A stretch of 64,000 nucleotides of DNA from Paroedura picta (Eukaryota; Chordata; Lepidosauria; Squamata; Gekkonidae), in assembly GCF_049243985.1 (NCBI RefSeq), contig NC_135386.1, positions 17,204,202-17,268,201 on the forward strand, given 5' to 3'. Shown here piece after piece: positions 38,001-49,560 of this stretch. The notes below the pieces were generated by a model. The model was not told the DNA's origin and did no database searches. It saw only the letters and a list, made by a program, of their open reading frames with translations. Each line of letters starts with the position of its first letter. The first letter of the stretch is position 1. Position numbers and translations under genes: made by a program.

Positions 38001-40592
38001 GGTTTGAAGGTCACTGTTGTTTTCCTTTCCCGGGACTGGGTGGGGGTGGAAAGTCCAGGCCAGTTCTCCAGCCGCTTGCATATCTCCCCGTGGCTCTCAG
38101 TCAAAAAGGAGCAAGGGGCTTGAAGGGGGAGGGGGCGTTCTTGCAGGGAGGGCGCTCTTTCAAACGCAGCGAGGCAGGGAGATTTCTCCCCGAAGCAGAG
38201 GGTTTGCAGGACTCTGCAGGGAGGACGTGGAGTTGCAGAGAATATAGCACAGCTGCGACCTGTGACAAACTTTGTTTGTTTGTTTATTATGTTTTGTGAA
38301 TTGTAAATTCATTGTATTTTGAGGGGCTTTTGCTCATCACGGACTTCCAGTGGTGCTGGTCACAGACAAGGCACCAAATTTCACTAGCCAGGAATGTATG
38401 TTACTTCTGAGAAAGAAGGGAATTAAATGTAAGGGGCAAAGAACTCCGTTTCAGACGAGACGGAGCAGAGATGGGATTCAGATCTGGTCTACCTGGGCAG
38501 GGTGGGCAGGGATCTGGGTCCTTCCCTCATGGTGCCAGAAATCTGGCAGAAAGTGGAGAGGAGGTGTCAAAGCCGGAAGGAAGGGAATTTCCCTGAGAGC
38601 AGCAGAGACCAGATGTTTGGTGTCCTAGCCTAGCCTGACTCACTATAGTCTCCCTCTGCGGTACGAACCTTCCTTCCTTCCTTCCTTCCTTCCTTGACGG
38701 ACTGGCCAATGTTTATCCGTTCTGTCTTTCAGAGGACACTTACGCTTCGGAGGAGGTGGTTGACCAACAGCCGGTGCTGCTGAAGGTGATGGATACGGCT
38801 GACCAGGTATGGAGCACCGAGCACCAGGGACGGCCCCCAGCCTCAAGGTGGGGCTTGGGCTTTTCTCCCACCTTCCCTGTCTCCCCCTGATGCTCTCTGC
38901 CTCCCTTTCTCTCTGGGATTCTGAGCAAAGGCCCTGGGTCCACTAAACTGAATTCCCCTGGAGAAAGTGGCTTCTTTGGGCGGGGGGGGGGGGACCATAT
39001 AGCCTGGGTCCCTCCCCTTCACAACCCCCACCCCTTGACTCGACCCCCATATCTCCTGGAATTTCCCCGCCTAGCGCTGGCAGCCTTGCGATGGGTGTAG
39101 CTTTTCTTCTTGCCGCACCGAAATATCTCAGAGCTCGTTCAGATGGCCCCTGCCCTGTAAACAAAGCAGGGTCTCTCCGAAAGCTGAGATGGGAGCCCTT
39201 TTTAATCACGCTCGGAAAAGCCGAGTCACGGACCTGGGAAGCAAAGCCAAACTCAGCCTGCACCCGGCGGAGCAGAATTTGCTAACCTTGCATAGCAGTT
39301 CCCTGGTCTGGGGCACCCTATCAGCATTCCTGGGCACAAGGGCCTCTTCATGCACTGCCAAACACAAAACTGGTGTGTGTGTGTGTTGAAACAATAGACA
39401 AGGCGGAGGGTGTATGTTTGCACATCATAGATATGAAGGCAATTTCTACAAAATAAATTGGAAGAATTATAACCAAAAAGATTCCATTTGTGTACCAGCC
39501 AATGGGTGGAAATTTTCTAGTTTGGATTATTCCATTCAGCCAGCCCTCTTTTGCACGCACTTTTGACAACAGGCGTCTTCAGGGGAATCTGTACCAATGG
39601 CAATTTGATTTTTAAAGCGATGTCCTATTTATTTTCATGATTTAAACCAAAGAACCTTTGCTCTGAGATTATGAGAATTCAGTTTGTACTTGTGTCCTAT
39701 AGGACAGATTTACCAGAAGAAGCTTGTAGGCGAAACACAGGGGGAATTTTTAGCTGAGTACGAAAATCTATTTTTTTGTTTATTTTACTTTCACCCTGGG
39801 TCTTGGTTTTAATTTGGCCCCCGAAAGTTCAGTTCCAGGAGGGGTCGAGTGTACTTTGCACAGAGTGGACAATTTTCCTTGGACTCCACCTGCCAGGATG
39901 TCTGATGCTGCATTTCTCTGCTAGGACGCTCCAGTTAACTGCGAACGCTACCTGAACTGGGCCCACGCCTTCCTGGTAGTCTACAGCATCAACAACCAGA
40001 AGAGCTTTGAGGTCTGCCAGCAGTACCTGGAAATCCTCACGCTCCACTCGAAGAGCACCCCGCACGAATCGCCTGTTCTCCTCGTGGGAAACAAGCTGGA
40101 CATGGAGCAGTACAGGTGAGGAGGAGGCTGGCCTCCCGTTGACGAGAGATGTTTATTTATGGCGGTGGCAATGTGGTGAAACCAACATTTCTGGCTACCC
40201 TTCCCAGGCAGGTCACCAAGGCCGAGGGGGCCTCTCTGGCCACCAAACACGGCTGCTTGTTCTACGAGGTCTCGGCCTGCCTGGATTTCGAGTCCGTGCA
40301 GCACGTCTTCCACGAGGCCGTTCGGGAGGTGAGGCGGGAGATGGAGCGGCACGTGGCCATCCGACCCCTGTTCATCATGGAGGAGAAGCCCCCCCTCCAC
40401 CTCCTCCCGCCAGCCGCCGTGGCCTCCAAGCACGGCTTGGCTGGTTGCACCTTCAACACGCTGTCCACCGTCAACTACAAGGAAATCCCTTCCGTGGCCC
40501 AAGCCAAACTGGTCACGGTGAAATCCTCGCGGGCTCAGAGCAAGAGGAAAGCCCCGACGTTGACGTTGCTGAAGGGCTTTAAGATATTTTGA
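35014..40592 (+). CDS. RASL12: RASL12, Ras-like small GTPase
   Basis: Five coding exons: 35014-35131, 35769-35825, 38733-38806, 39925-40115 and 40208-40592 (TGA), 274 residues (human 266). It begins MSSVFGKPR as in human. G1 is GCRGSGKS, split from the next residue by intron 1. G2/switch I contains SEYDPNLEDTY, the G3 site is DTADQ rather than Ras DTAGQ, G4 is GNKLDM and G5 is EVSA. The C-terminus, SSRAQSKRKAPTLTLLKGFK then IF, is nearly identical to human and has no CAAX box, so no prenylation is expected. RASL12 is a RERG/RIS-type GTPase of little-known function. It is head to head with KBTBD13 and converges with SLC51B. Confidence 0.96.
35274..35400 (+). repeat. CR1-type LINE 3' fragment
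   Basis: ATCATAGAATAACGGAGTTG, then GAAGGGACCTCCTGGGTCAT, gives the usual CR1 tail signature in RASL12 intron 1. A shorter relative is at 37205-37290 in intron 2. Confidence 0.8.
38346..38460 (+). mobile_element. Ty3/gypsy-like LTR retrotransposon integrase remnant (fossil)
   Basis: About 115 bp in RASL12 intron 2 reads as part of an integrase catalytic core. LVTDKAPNFTSQE followed by GIK resembles the LVTDNGPQFTSQEF...GIKH region of Ty3/gypsy integrases. No LTRs, gag, protease or reverse transcriptase were recognised nearby, so it is a short broken fossil and its age cannot be set from one copy. Confidence 0.55.
38671..38694 (+). repeat. Short (TTCC)n microsatellite
   Basis: Six TTCC units lie 40 bp before the RASL12 exon at 38733, within its polypyrimidine region. 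Confidence 0.9.
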
Positions 40593-43515
40593 CGAGGACT
40601 AGCATGGCGGAGCTATGGACCAAAAAAGAAATGACCCCCTCCCCACCAAAGGAACTCTGGGGACAATTTGGCCGCCATTTTGAAGACCAATGCTCTGCAG
40701 GTTATGCGGCAGCCAAGCACTCTGGGAGAAACAGCGGACCAGACAGTGGTCAAACCATGAATGAAAGGGCCTCAGAGACCCTCTGGGTCAAGCCAATGCT
40801 TTCTATGCACCTTACCAAGCCAGAGCTGGCAACGCTCGGTGGGGCTCTGGGCTGTGGGAGATTTGATGGGTTGTGCAGATTTTTAAAAACATTCCTCAGG
40901 CAGCCATGTTATTGTGTGATTGGGGGTAAGCTGTGGGAGCCATTTTGTGGCTGGCTCCTCCTCCTTCGGCAGCCATGTTGTGGTGGCCATTTTGTAGCTG
41001 CTGTCAGAATTTTAAGATCCCCACAGGTTGGAAAGAGTTGGGGGACCATGCTCTGGCATAATCATTGCTGGCAGCCAGCTGGGGATTGCTCCTTATTCTG
41101 TGCGTAAGATTAGGTAGATGCCAGGTCACCCCAGTGGCTGAACTTGGATGTTTGCACACCCCCAGGGCTACGGCCCCTCCCCTGAAACGCCAGAGGCAGA
41201 GTGAGCGGTCGCCCTCTTTGTGCACATCCTGCGTCCTTGCTTTGTCTCCAAATCATGGATTCGACCCTGACTGTTTCACACGGCCTAGCTGGTAAGTTTT
41301 CTACAACTGCATCTGTTATTTGGGATAAATGTGAGATCACATGCAAACCTGGACAGCAGGATGGACAGCTCATGGATGCATGGCACACGCCAGCGAAACC
41401 AAAGTGTGATGCTCCTTGCTTTTAGTTTTATGCGGCCACAACAAACAAGGTGAGAGCTTGTCGGACCACCTGTGCTCTGGAGCTGTCGGACGAGTGGAAG
41501 GGGGACAGTGCCTCCTGGTGGAAGAACAGTGCACTACGGCTGTTGCGTATTTCTTCTTTTGCTCCCAAAGCCATGCCATCAAATGACACTGGGAGCCTGG
41601 CAGAAGCTCTAGGGCTGCCAACCCTGGGGGGGGGGGATATACCTGGAGATTTTGGGGGTGAAATCTGGGGAGGGGAAGGGACCACGAGAGATATCCTGCC
41701 AAAGAATCCTTCCCCGGGTTTTGATCTTGTCTCGAGATCTGTGGCAATTCCTGGGCATCTCCAGGCCCCTCCAGGAGGTTGGCAGCTGCAAGGAGTCCTC
41801 AGTGCCAGTTGTCAGCCTGCCCCTTGCACTTAGAAGGGACCCCCAGGGTGGAGCAGGGAGACCTTTCCTACTTTACAGACTTCACTGAAATCATAAGGGG
41901 GGCTGTCTGTGGGAAGCCCCAGTCTCAGCACCCCCCAACCAACCAACCACAACTCCCAGGATGCCTTGCAGGACTGGAGTCATGTAAGGTTGTGTCCAAG
42001 CATTCAGGTGGGGCGCCGTGTGGGTCTGGAGCAGCAGATCAAAATTGGAGTCCGGGGCATCTCTATGACCAGCCAAGGTGTGAGCTTCCATGAGCAGGCA
42101 CACGTTTTCAGATTGATTCAGACGGGTCACCATGTTGGCCTGAAGCAGCTGGGCAAAGTCGGAGTCCAGGAGTCCCTTGAAGACCAGCGAAGTTGTATTC
42201 TGGGTCTACGCTTTTGTGTGAGTCCTCAGATGCATGTGCACAAAAGCCGATCCCCCAGAATTAAACTTGGTGGGTCTTCAAGGGACCCCTGGACTCCAAC
42301 TTCACCCTGCTGCTTCAGATGACATGGAGACCCACCTGAATCGATCTGCAGAAGCGTGCCTGCATGCACACAGAAGCTTCTCCCCAGAATTGGACTCGGT
42401 TGGTGTTAGGGGGTGTCCCTGAAGTCAAAGGTTGTGTCTAAGATGAGTCTTCTGCCCACTCAGAAAGGACAAAGAGCACATGGCCTTTATCAGGGGGACT
42501 TTCTTTCCCTCCTTTTGATGCTGTTTCGGAGTTTATTTTGTTCTCAGATTATTTGCGGGGTTATAGACAGTTAAGAAAAGCAGGGCTGCACTTTCACAAG
42601 AGAAAGCAAAATTAATCCCCCCCCCCTTCTTCTGAGTCAGCGGGCAAAGAGTAAATGCTTTCCTTTCTCTCTCCAGCTACGCTCCCTGCGTGTGTTTTTT
42701 TTTTAACGACCTTTAGATATAGCCTCGCTGTGCCTGCCAACTATTGTGGAAAATATGTTAATAAAGGGAAATTTGGGAAAGCCAAGCGTGGGATCTGCCC
42801 CTTTGTTTTGCTTGCTGGCACCAGATCTGTTTTCCTTTCCTGATTTAGAGAAAAATCAGGCAGCTGTCAGTACGGTTGCTGGGTTTGGGTGGGGAAATAG
42901 CTTGAGATTTGGGGGCTCAGCTTGGGGAGGTCCTCAGTGGGGTGCAATTCCACAGAGTCCCCCCTCCCAAGCAGCCCTTTTTTCCAGGATAACTGATCTC
43001 TACAGTCTGGAGAGGAGCTGTAATTCCAGGGGATCCCCAGGTCCCACCTGGAGGCTGGCATCTCTATCACTGAATCATGCCAAGCAAAATTGCACTAGAA
43101 CTCAGTACAGGTTCATGCCAGAACTGATCTGGCACCATCCCCAGATGCCCTCTGCTGGAACCAACCCTGGGCCGACAATTTAGTAAAACAGGAGAGGAGA
43201 CAAAGGTAAGTCACTTTGGGTCCCCATTGGAGAACGAGGCAGGAGAGCAACAAACAAAGGACCAAAATAAACGACCAACGCACACCATGTTGGAATGGCA
43301 GCAATGAATTCAGAGCCGGCACAACGTGTAACATGAGAGAGACCTGTAAGGCCCCTCACCTCGAACTCAAAACCCAAATCCCAACCCTTCCCCTCCAGCT
43401 TTCGCTCCTGGCTATGACCTTTGTTCTGCTGGGTGACCTTTGTCAAAAAAACGCAGACCGTTTTCTGGAACCCTGAGCGAGTTTCCCTCTGTCCAGAGTA
43501 AAATCGCGTTAGTTT
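40593..43515. other. RASL12-SLC51B convergent intergenic region
   Basis: It holds RASL12 3' UTR of unknown length, a MITE-like repeat at 41610-41800 with GGGCTGCCAACC and GAGGTTGGCAGC ends, a cluster of GTTGG...AAGG repeats at 42000-42420, and another MITE-like copy at 42885-43065. AATAAA motifs occur at about 42760 and 43266, but none can be assigned. No gene is seen. Confidence 0.6.
42000..42420. repeat. Cluster of inverted and direct copies of an amniote interspersed repeat
   Basis: Three or four partial copies occur in alternating orientation. Forward copies carry CTGAAGCAGC and GTCCAGGAGTCCCTTGAAGA; reverse copies carry GGGTCTTCAAGGGACCCCTG and ACTCGGTTGGTG. The part at about 42120-42330 folds as a long imperfect hairpin. 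Confidence 0.6.
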
Positions 43516-45539
43516 TTATGCATCCTCTTCGGACGCGCCTGCGTATAGAGTCGTGATGTTCCCGTCCTTCCACTGGACTGTCACCTCTCCTGCGGTTTGG
43601 CCTTTCAGGAGCAAACTCTCTGGGGCAGGTTCTTCCTGCAGGGTCAAGAACCCTTGCTTCATTTCCGTCCCGTTGGTCTGGGCGTCTTTGTACTCTTCAC
43701 TGTGCAGAAGCGTGTCCTTCCGGTTCCTAAGAGGAAAGAATAAAGGAACGGAATAATGTGGCTTGGGACTAGAGTCTTTTAAGGACTGTCTCCTCCCATA
43801 CAGTCCCGCCTGGAAATTAAGCTTGTGGGGAGAGGCCCTCCTGACTGTCCCATTCCCCAAAGAAATTCATCCGAGTGGTGCGTGCAGCAGGGCCTTATCG
43901 GTGGGAGCCCCACGATTCTGAAACAACCTAGCCCCCTGACTTCTGATTTTTAGGAGTCAGTTGACGGCAGTGTTATTTATAATTTATTTGTAATTTCAAT
44001 GCTGGTTTTAATGTTTTTATGTATTTTATATGTACGTCATAAGCTGCCTTGAAGGCCCCAGAGGGAGAAAGGCAGCTGATAAATGTTTTCAGTGAACAAT
44101 GAATAAACACGTTAGCCTCATGTTAATTCTGAGGCTGGAGAAATGAGCATGGAAAAACACTGGCCACACCAGGGAATACCTCATGTCTGGGCCAATTCAT
44201 GGGGCCATTCCGCACAACTTTAATGTAGCAGAAGGCTTGCAAATTGTAAACGCTACTAATTTGCAGTTCCGCAAAATGTCGCACACAATCTGCCACACTC
44301 GTGAGACAGTCCCGCAAAAAGCGATTCGTTGTAGCGCTTAAAGGGAAATCGGGAAAAGTGGATACACCCTGGATATACAGTGGATATACAGCCAGCGGTC
44401 AGCTTGGTCTCTCGTCTGCTCTTTCTATACTTTGTTGCTTCCCTTAGCAATAAAAACTATTCTAGTCTTTAAGCGGCCTGGTGCTCCGCCCTCTCTGCGT
44501 ATTGAAACTCTTCCCACAAGAGCGTGCCTATTCTGGTATGTCGGAACCTCTGGCCAAACGTCTCCTTGCCGGAAAGACCCTCCAGGGCGGCCATCGGCTC
44601 CTATGATTCTCTCTTACCTGTTTGCCATGATGTTGAGGGCCAGCAGGACAATTCCTAGCAGGAGAACCGCGAGGGAGAGAGCGAGGATGCTGTAATTCCA
44701 GGAGGAAGCTAGAAGGAGGAAGCACAGGTGAGCGGACAGCCCACGGTACCCCTTCCTCTCCCCCACTCTTGTCCAGAGTTGCTAGTTTTTGGATTTCCCG
44801 GAAAAGAGGGCCAGCTGTGCCAGAGGAGAATTTTTCTGCATGATTCTGCCTCAGAAAGGGTCACGTGAAAGTGTGGCCCTGTGGTAGCCAACCTCCAGGA
44901 GGAAGCTGGCAAGCTCCTGCTATTGCAACCAATCTCTGGGCAAAAATGGCCACTTTGGAAGGTGGAGTCTGTAGCATTTTGCACCTAGGGATGCTAGCCT
45001 CCAGGTGGGACCAGAATTTCAGCTCCTCTCCAGGCTACCGAGATCACATCCCCGGAGAACATGGATGTGTTGTAGGTGGGCCATATGTCATTGCCCCCCA
45101 TTGGAGGTTCCGGTCCTTCCCAGGCCTCACCCCCAAACCACCAGGGGGTTCCCAACCTGGATTGGTGACCCTCCCCCTCTCAGTGGCCGGGGGAGGACCT
45201 GCCCTCCTTAGACTCCGGCATGGCCCAGAAGGGACACTGGCACAAAGTGATACACCACGGGAGCGAGGTGTGATGTCCCCCTCCTGAACCACCCTTCGGC
45301 ATTCTGAAATGGTTTCCGACTGCTAATTTCCCCAGACCGGGGAGCAAAATACAACTTCTGTCCTGCCAAGCTGAGTGGCGGGAAAACTTACAGTCCTCGG
45401 TGCGGAAGAACCAAATCAGCTCCTGCAGCTTCTCTGGAGTCAAGAGGTCCATTTCGGGATGAGAGCTCCCCACTGGGGTCCCATAAGGCCCGGGGCTGGG
45501 CAGGACCACTGCCGGAAGCCCACGCAGGTCTCCATCCAT
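43516..45539 (-). CDS. SLC51B: SLC51B, organic solute transporter beta subunit
   Basis: Three exons on the reverse strand: 45539-45392, 44708-44618 and 43726-43516 (TAA), giving 149 residues (human 128). The start MDGDLRG sits in ACCATGG, an excellent Kozak context. A later in-frame ATG (MDLLTPEKLQEL) would give about 120. The N-terminal amphipathic helix LTPEKLQELIWFFRTED matches human LLEEMLWFFRVED. Exon 2 encodes SSWNYSILALSLAVLLLGIV, the single membrane span, followed by NRNRKD as the positive cytoplasmic edge. The C-terminal tail is acidic and diverged. SLC51B pairs with SLC51A at the basolateral membrane to export bile acids and steroids. It converges with RASL12, as in human. Confidence 0.9.
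44985..45180 (-). repeat. Squamate MITE-like repeat in SLC51B intron 1
   Basis: It opens TAGGGATGCTAGCCTCCAGG and closes with AACCTGGATTGGTGACCCT, the termini shared by copies at 27169-27330, 28735-28925, 41610-41800, 42885-43065 and 45665-45880. The complementary ends suggest a non-autonomous DNA element. The family is unnamed here. Confidence 0.6.
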
Positions 45540-45559
45540 GGTCGGATTGGGGGGCAACA

Positions 45560-48500
45560 CAGATGGCAGCTGCCTAGAGTTCCAACGAGAAAGGGGACCT
45601 ATAAATCAAGTAACTGTGTACTGGTTAAAGAAAGGCACCCTCTAATCTGGAGAGCCAGGTTTGATTTAGGGATGCCGGCTTCCAAGTGGAACCTTGGAAT
45701 GACAGCTCATCTCCAGGTGACAGAGATTAGTTCCCCCGGAGGAATCTACTGTTTGCAAGGGCAGACTCAACAGCATTATGCGTCCCTGAGGTCTCTCCCT
45801 GCTCTACATCCCATCCACTCCCGGCTTCACCCACAAAATTCCCAGGCATTTCCCAATCGAGAATTCGCAACCCCAGTTTGATTCCCCATTCCTCCACATG
45901 CAGCCATCTGGGTGACCTTCGGCTGTTCTCACAGGGCTCTCTCAACCCCACCTACCTCACAGGGTTTCTGTGATGGGGAGAGGGAGGAGGAAGGGGTTTG
46001 GAAGCCATGTTGGGACTCCCTACAATGCAAGGTTGTGGTTGTTTTTCTGGCATGGGGGGGTCTATTCCATCCTTCCTCCCAGGCAGATCTATACCAGCGC
46101 ATCAGTCACGGGTGGGAAAGAGGCCGGCCTTGAGGGAGGAACACCACGCCCCATGTCCCAGGAGAGGCCCGCTGTCCGTGGTGTCAAACATGCGGCCTCT
46201 CGGTCAGCCACCTCCTGAATCACTTTCCCCTCTGCCTTTGGTGTTTTCACAACTCAAAGTTCACGATGCGTGGCTGCCCGCCCAGGCAGTCCGAGGCGCA
46301 ATCTGGAAGGAGGCGATTTGCAATTGCGCATGAGTACGCCTTTCAGAATGGGTTTCTGGAACGCTGCCAGCCACAATAACCGTGGCGTGCATGTTTGGCG
46401 CATAACAGAAGCCCTAAGAACGGGCCCTCCTCCGATGCTCGCTCCTTTCCTCTTCTGTGTGGCCCAGGGAAACTCTGAAAACCCCAGGGCTCGCCTTGGG
46501 TGCACAGCAGCTGTATGTCCGTGGAAAGTGCAGATGTGGCCCCACATGCTTCAGGAGGATCAAAGCATGATTGGGAACTTCCTGGTAATGTCTGGATACC
46601 ACATCTGGAAAAGGGAACATCACCTTCCAATGGACTGTAGCAGCTGGATTTGTTGCATGCCCTTTTGAAAATTCTCATCAGTGCTCCTCATGAGCACCCT
46701 ACAAAGTAGCTTAGGTTGCAAGAGGCAAAGTAGTTGGACCACCACGGTAACCTCTTTGTCTGGACTCGAATCCAGGACCCCCCAGTTTATTTACTACACA
46801 TCACTTGTGTTTCTTGAAGGGCTTTCTTTGTGCCAGGGATTCTCCCCAGAGCCTCTTTTCAGTGACTCAAAAAAGCCAAGGAAGTGGGGAGTGAAATGCC
46901 TCTGAGCATGGGCAGAATGCACAGCTCTCCCCACCGTTCCCTCCTGCAATCTAATACTGAGAACCAAAATCCAGTTTTAGGTCTAAGTGCCTTTCCTTTC
47001 AGAAGCCACCCTCAAAACATTTCCACGCTCGAATATATTATCTTTCCCTCCCCTGCGCAAACATCTGATGGAGAGCTTACCCGAAAAAACAGCTGGTCGT
47101 GTCCGGAGGAAGGGCCGATGTTTTTATCGCAACACAGCTGTCCAAAGAAGGTCTCCCTCGGAGCTGTTCACAAAGTCTGTTTGATGCACCGGTCAGCGCC
47201 GAGAGTACATTCCCCAAAGTCGTAACTTTTGCTGTGGCTCAGATGATTTGCCATTCAGTCCCGGGTCAGCATGTCAGAGGCAGTGCCAAAACCACAGCCC
47301 TCCCTGCCCACCCCAACCCTCACCTGGCGCACGAGGCCAAAGGTGAGCGAACTCTTCTGAAGTCACAATTCTCGGGCTTTGTCATTCATTGACTTGGGCG
47401 TCCCCAGTGACGTGAAATCCCCTTCTTCTCCGGGCAATGAGAAAAGGACTTTTCCTAAGGCCACAAAATGAAACCACCCTGTGAACTTGGGTCTAGGAAG
47501 ACGGCTGCACGGCCTCTTTGTCACCGCTGATAAGAGCTGCCTTTTGCTGCGGGGTGCGTTTGTTTCATGCCTTGTCGTTCGTGAAGGAACAATCTGTGGT
47601 TTATAAGCTGCGGGCCCCCTGCAATGTCAAACAAGGAACCGTCTAAAGAGAAGTGTAAGATAAATCCTGCAGAACAATGGATGTACAGTCAGAGGAATTT
47701 ACAGGCTGACAGCATGCTACAGCCTGACCCTGTTGGATTTTGGAAGTGAAGCAGAATCAGAACTCGGATGGGAGAATACCAAGGAAGACTCTGCTGTGGA
47801 AGGCTCTGCTTCTCACAAATCCCACCCAGCTCTGGCTCCACCCACAACATCTCCAGTTATTTCCAAATCATCAGCTGGAAACCCTATGCCAGAGGTCCCA
47901 GATTCAATCCCCGACATCTCTAGTTAAAAAGACATAGTAATATCTCTCTCTCTCTCTCTCTCCCTCCCTCTCTCTCTCTCTCTCTGAGATCCTGGTGAGC
48001 AGCTGCCAGTCAGGAGAGGCAATATCAGTCTTCATGGGCCAAGGGTCTGACTCAGTAGAAAGCTTCCAGTGGTCATGCAGGAAGTCTTTGTTCTGTGGTG
48101 TTCCCACTCTTGGGGTATTAAGAAGCAAGACTGCAGCTAGAAAGGTCCCCGAGTGTCCAGTTCAGTTCTTGACATTCCTAGGGGGAAACGGACTTGGCAT
48201 ATCTGGACTTGGCATATTTCGTCTTGCTTATCTGTCCTTGTGAGTCTTATCTTGTCTCTTCAGGGTCTTTCACCTCAGCTGCCTGGTTACAGAATAACCG
48301 TGGGCTCTCTTTTCCCCCACTTTAAAATCAAGTTAAGAGGTTTTTCCCTCTTTGTTTAAATAACAATAAAACTAATCCTTTTAGTAGTTGCTATAGCCTT
48401 GAAGGTGCCCACTGGGTTTCTATGACGGGTCATAAATTTCAGTTTAGAAATGTGATTTCATGCACCGTGCCAGGTTTCTCTGCCAGCTTGAGCAGCCAGT

Positions 48501-49160
48501 TAGAAATACATGGGACAGTGCAATGTCCCTTCCAGTCATTTCTGTGTGACTGGGCGGAGAGAGTGCAAGAACATCTGTGTGGCATGCAGAGAACCAGGTT
48601 GCTCAAAAGAATAAAATAGCTTCATTAAGAAGAGAAGCATCTTTGCACAGAAAGAAAAGAGATCCTAACCAGTGGTCAGTTTCACATTATACTGACTAGA
48701 TCTGGCAGCCGGGATCCAGCCGTGCCTTGGTCAATTACAGTGCAGGCTTGATCCTGCCTGGGATCTCACTTGGTCCTGGCAGAACTCAGAATCTGAGATG
48801 AGGAGCCAGGAAAAGAACAAACTCAGACAAATAAAAAATAAGTAACATGTTCAGGGCTAATGATGAGCATTTTTGCCACTGCTGCTGCTGCTGTTGGTTC
48901 AACTGAATTGTGTTGGAATACTTTATATCCCTTTTGGCTTTTTGTTTGGTTTCTGTTTTTTGTTTCTAAGTGCACAATAAAACCTCTTTTTAATTCTAAT
49001 TTTTAATGCATTGTTTGTGCTTATTTGGAAACCGTTCTGAATAAGGCGGGACGCAGAGGCTTCCATAAACTGAATATTAATAAGTTTTTCAGGTCCCCCA
49101 GCAGGCCGCGATTCCACCGGTGACGCTTCCTCGGAGCCAAGGAATCCTTCCCCGGGGGAT
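45560..49160. other. SLC51B-MTFMT intergenic region
   Basis: A MITE-like repeat lies at 45665-45880 and a forward SINE piece at 45890-46030. The interval 46040-47700 holds no recognised repeat or gene. A 5S-SINE-like piece is near 47720 and a tRNA-derived SINE with a (CT)n tract (47941-47986) runs to about 48080. The remainder to the MTFMT island is AT-rich and unassigned. SLC51B regulatory DNA should lie at the left end, but I cannot pinpoint it. Confidence 0.55.
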
Positions 49161-49560
49161 GCCTCCGGTTGCCATGGACACAGCCGCCCTCCCGTTGCCA
49201 CGGCCCCTTGGCAACCGCCTCGCCGCCCTCCCAGAAGGCCCCGCGGCGAAACTGACAAAGCTTCGCGGCCGCCCCGCCCACAAGGGGTCGCGCGGAGTTT
49301 GCGTCACGGCGGCGGCGACGCGGCTGGTTCCCGGAAGCGGCGCGGGCGGCCGTCGGCGGGGCGGATGAGGGGCCGGCTCTGGCGGGCCTGGCGGGGCGGG
49401 TGGGGCCGCGGGCGGGGCCTGGGGACGGCGGCGGCGGGCGGGGGGTCCCGGGGGCGGGAGAAGCCCCCCTGGAGGGTCCTCTTCTTCGGCACCGACAGCT
49501 TCGCGGCCGAGGCCCTCCGAGCGCTCCGGGCGGCCCGGTGGGTCCCTGGGTGGGGGCGGG
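49160..49560 (+). promoter_or_regulatory. MTFMT: CpG island promoter of MTFMT
   Basis: About 400 bp of CpG-dense sequence spans the upstream region and exon 1 of MTFMT, with no TATA box, in sharp contrast to the AT-rich sequence before it. Confidence 0.8.

Noticed and set aside
45540-45560. SLC51B start at 45560
   Set aside because: That codon is GTG; the first ATG, with an excellent Kozak context, is at 45539.
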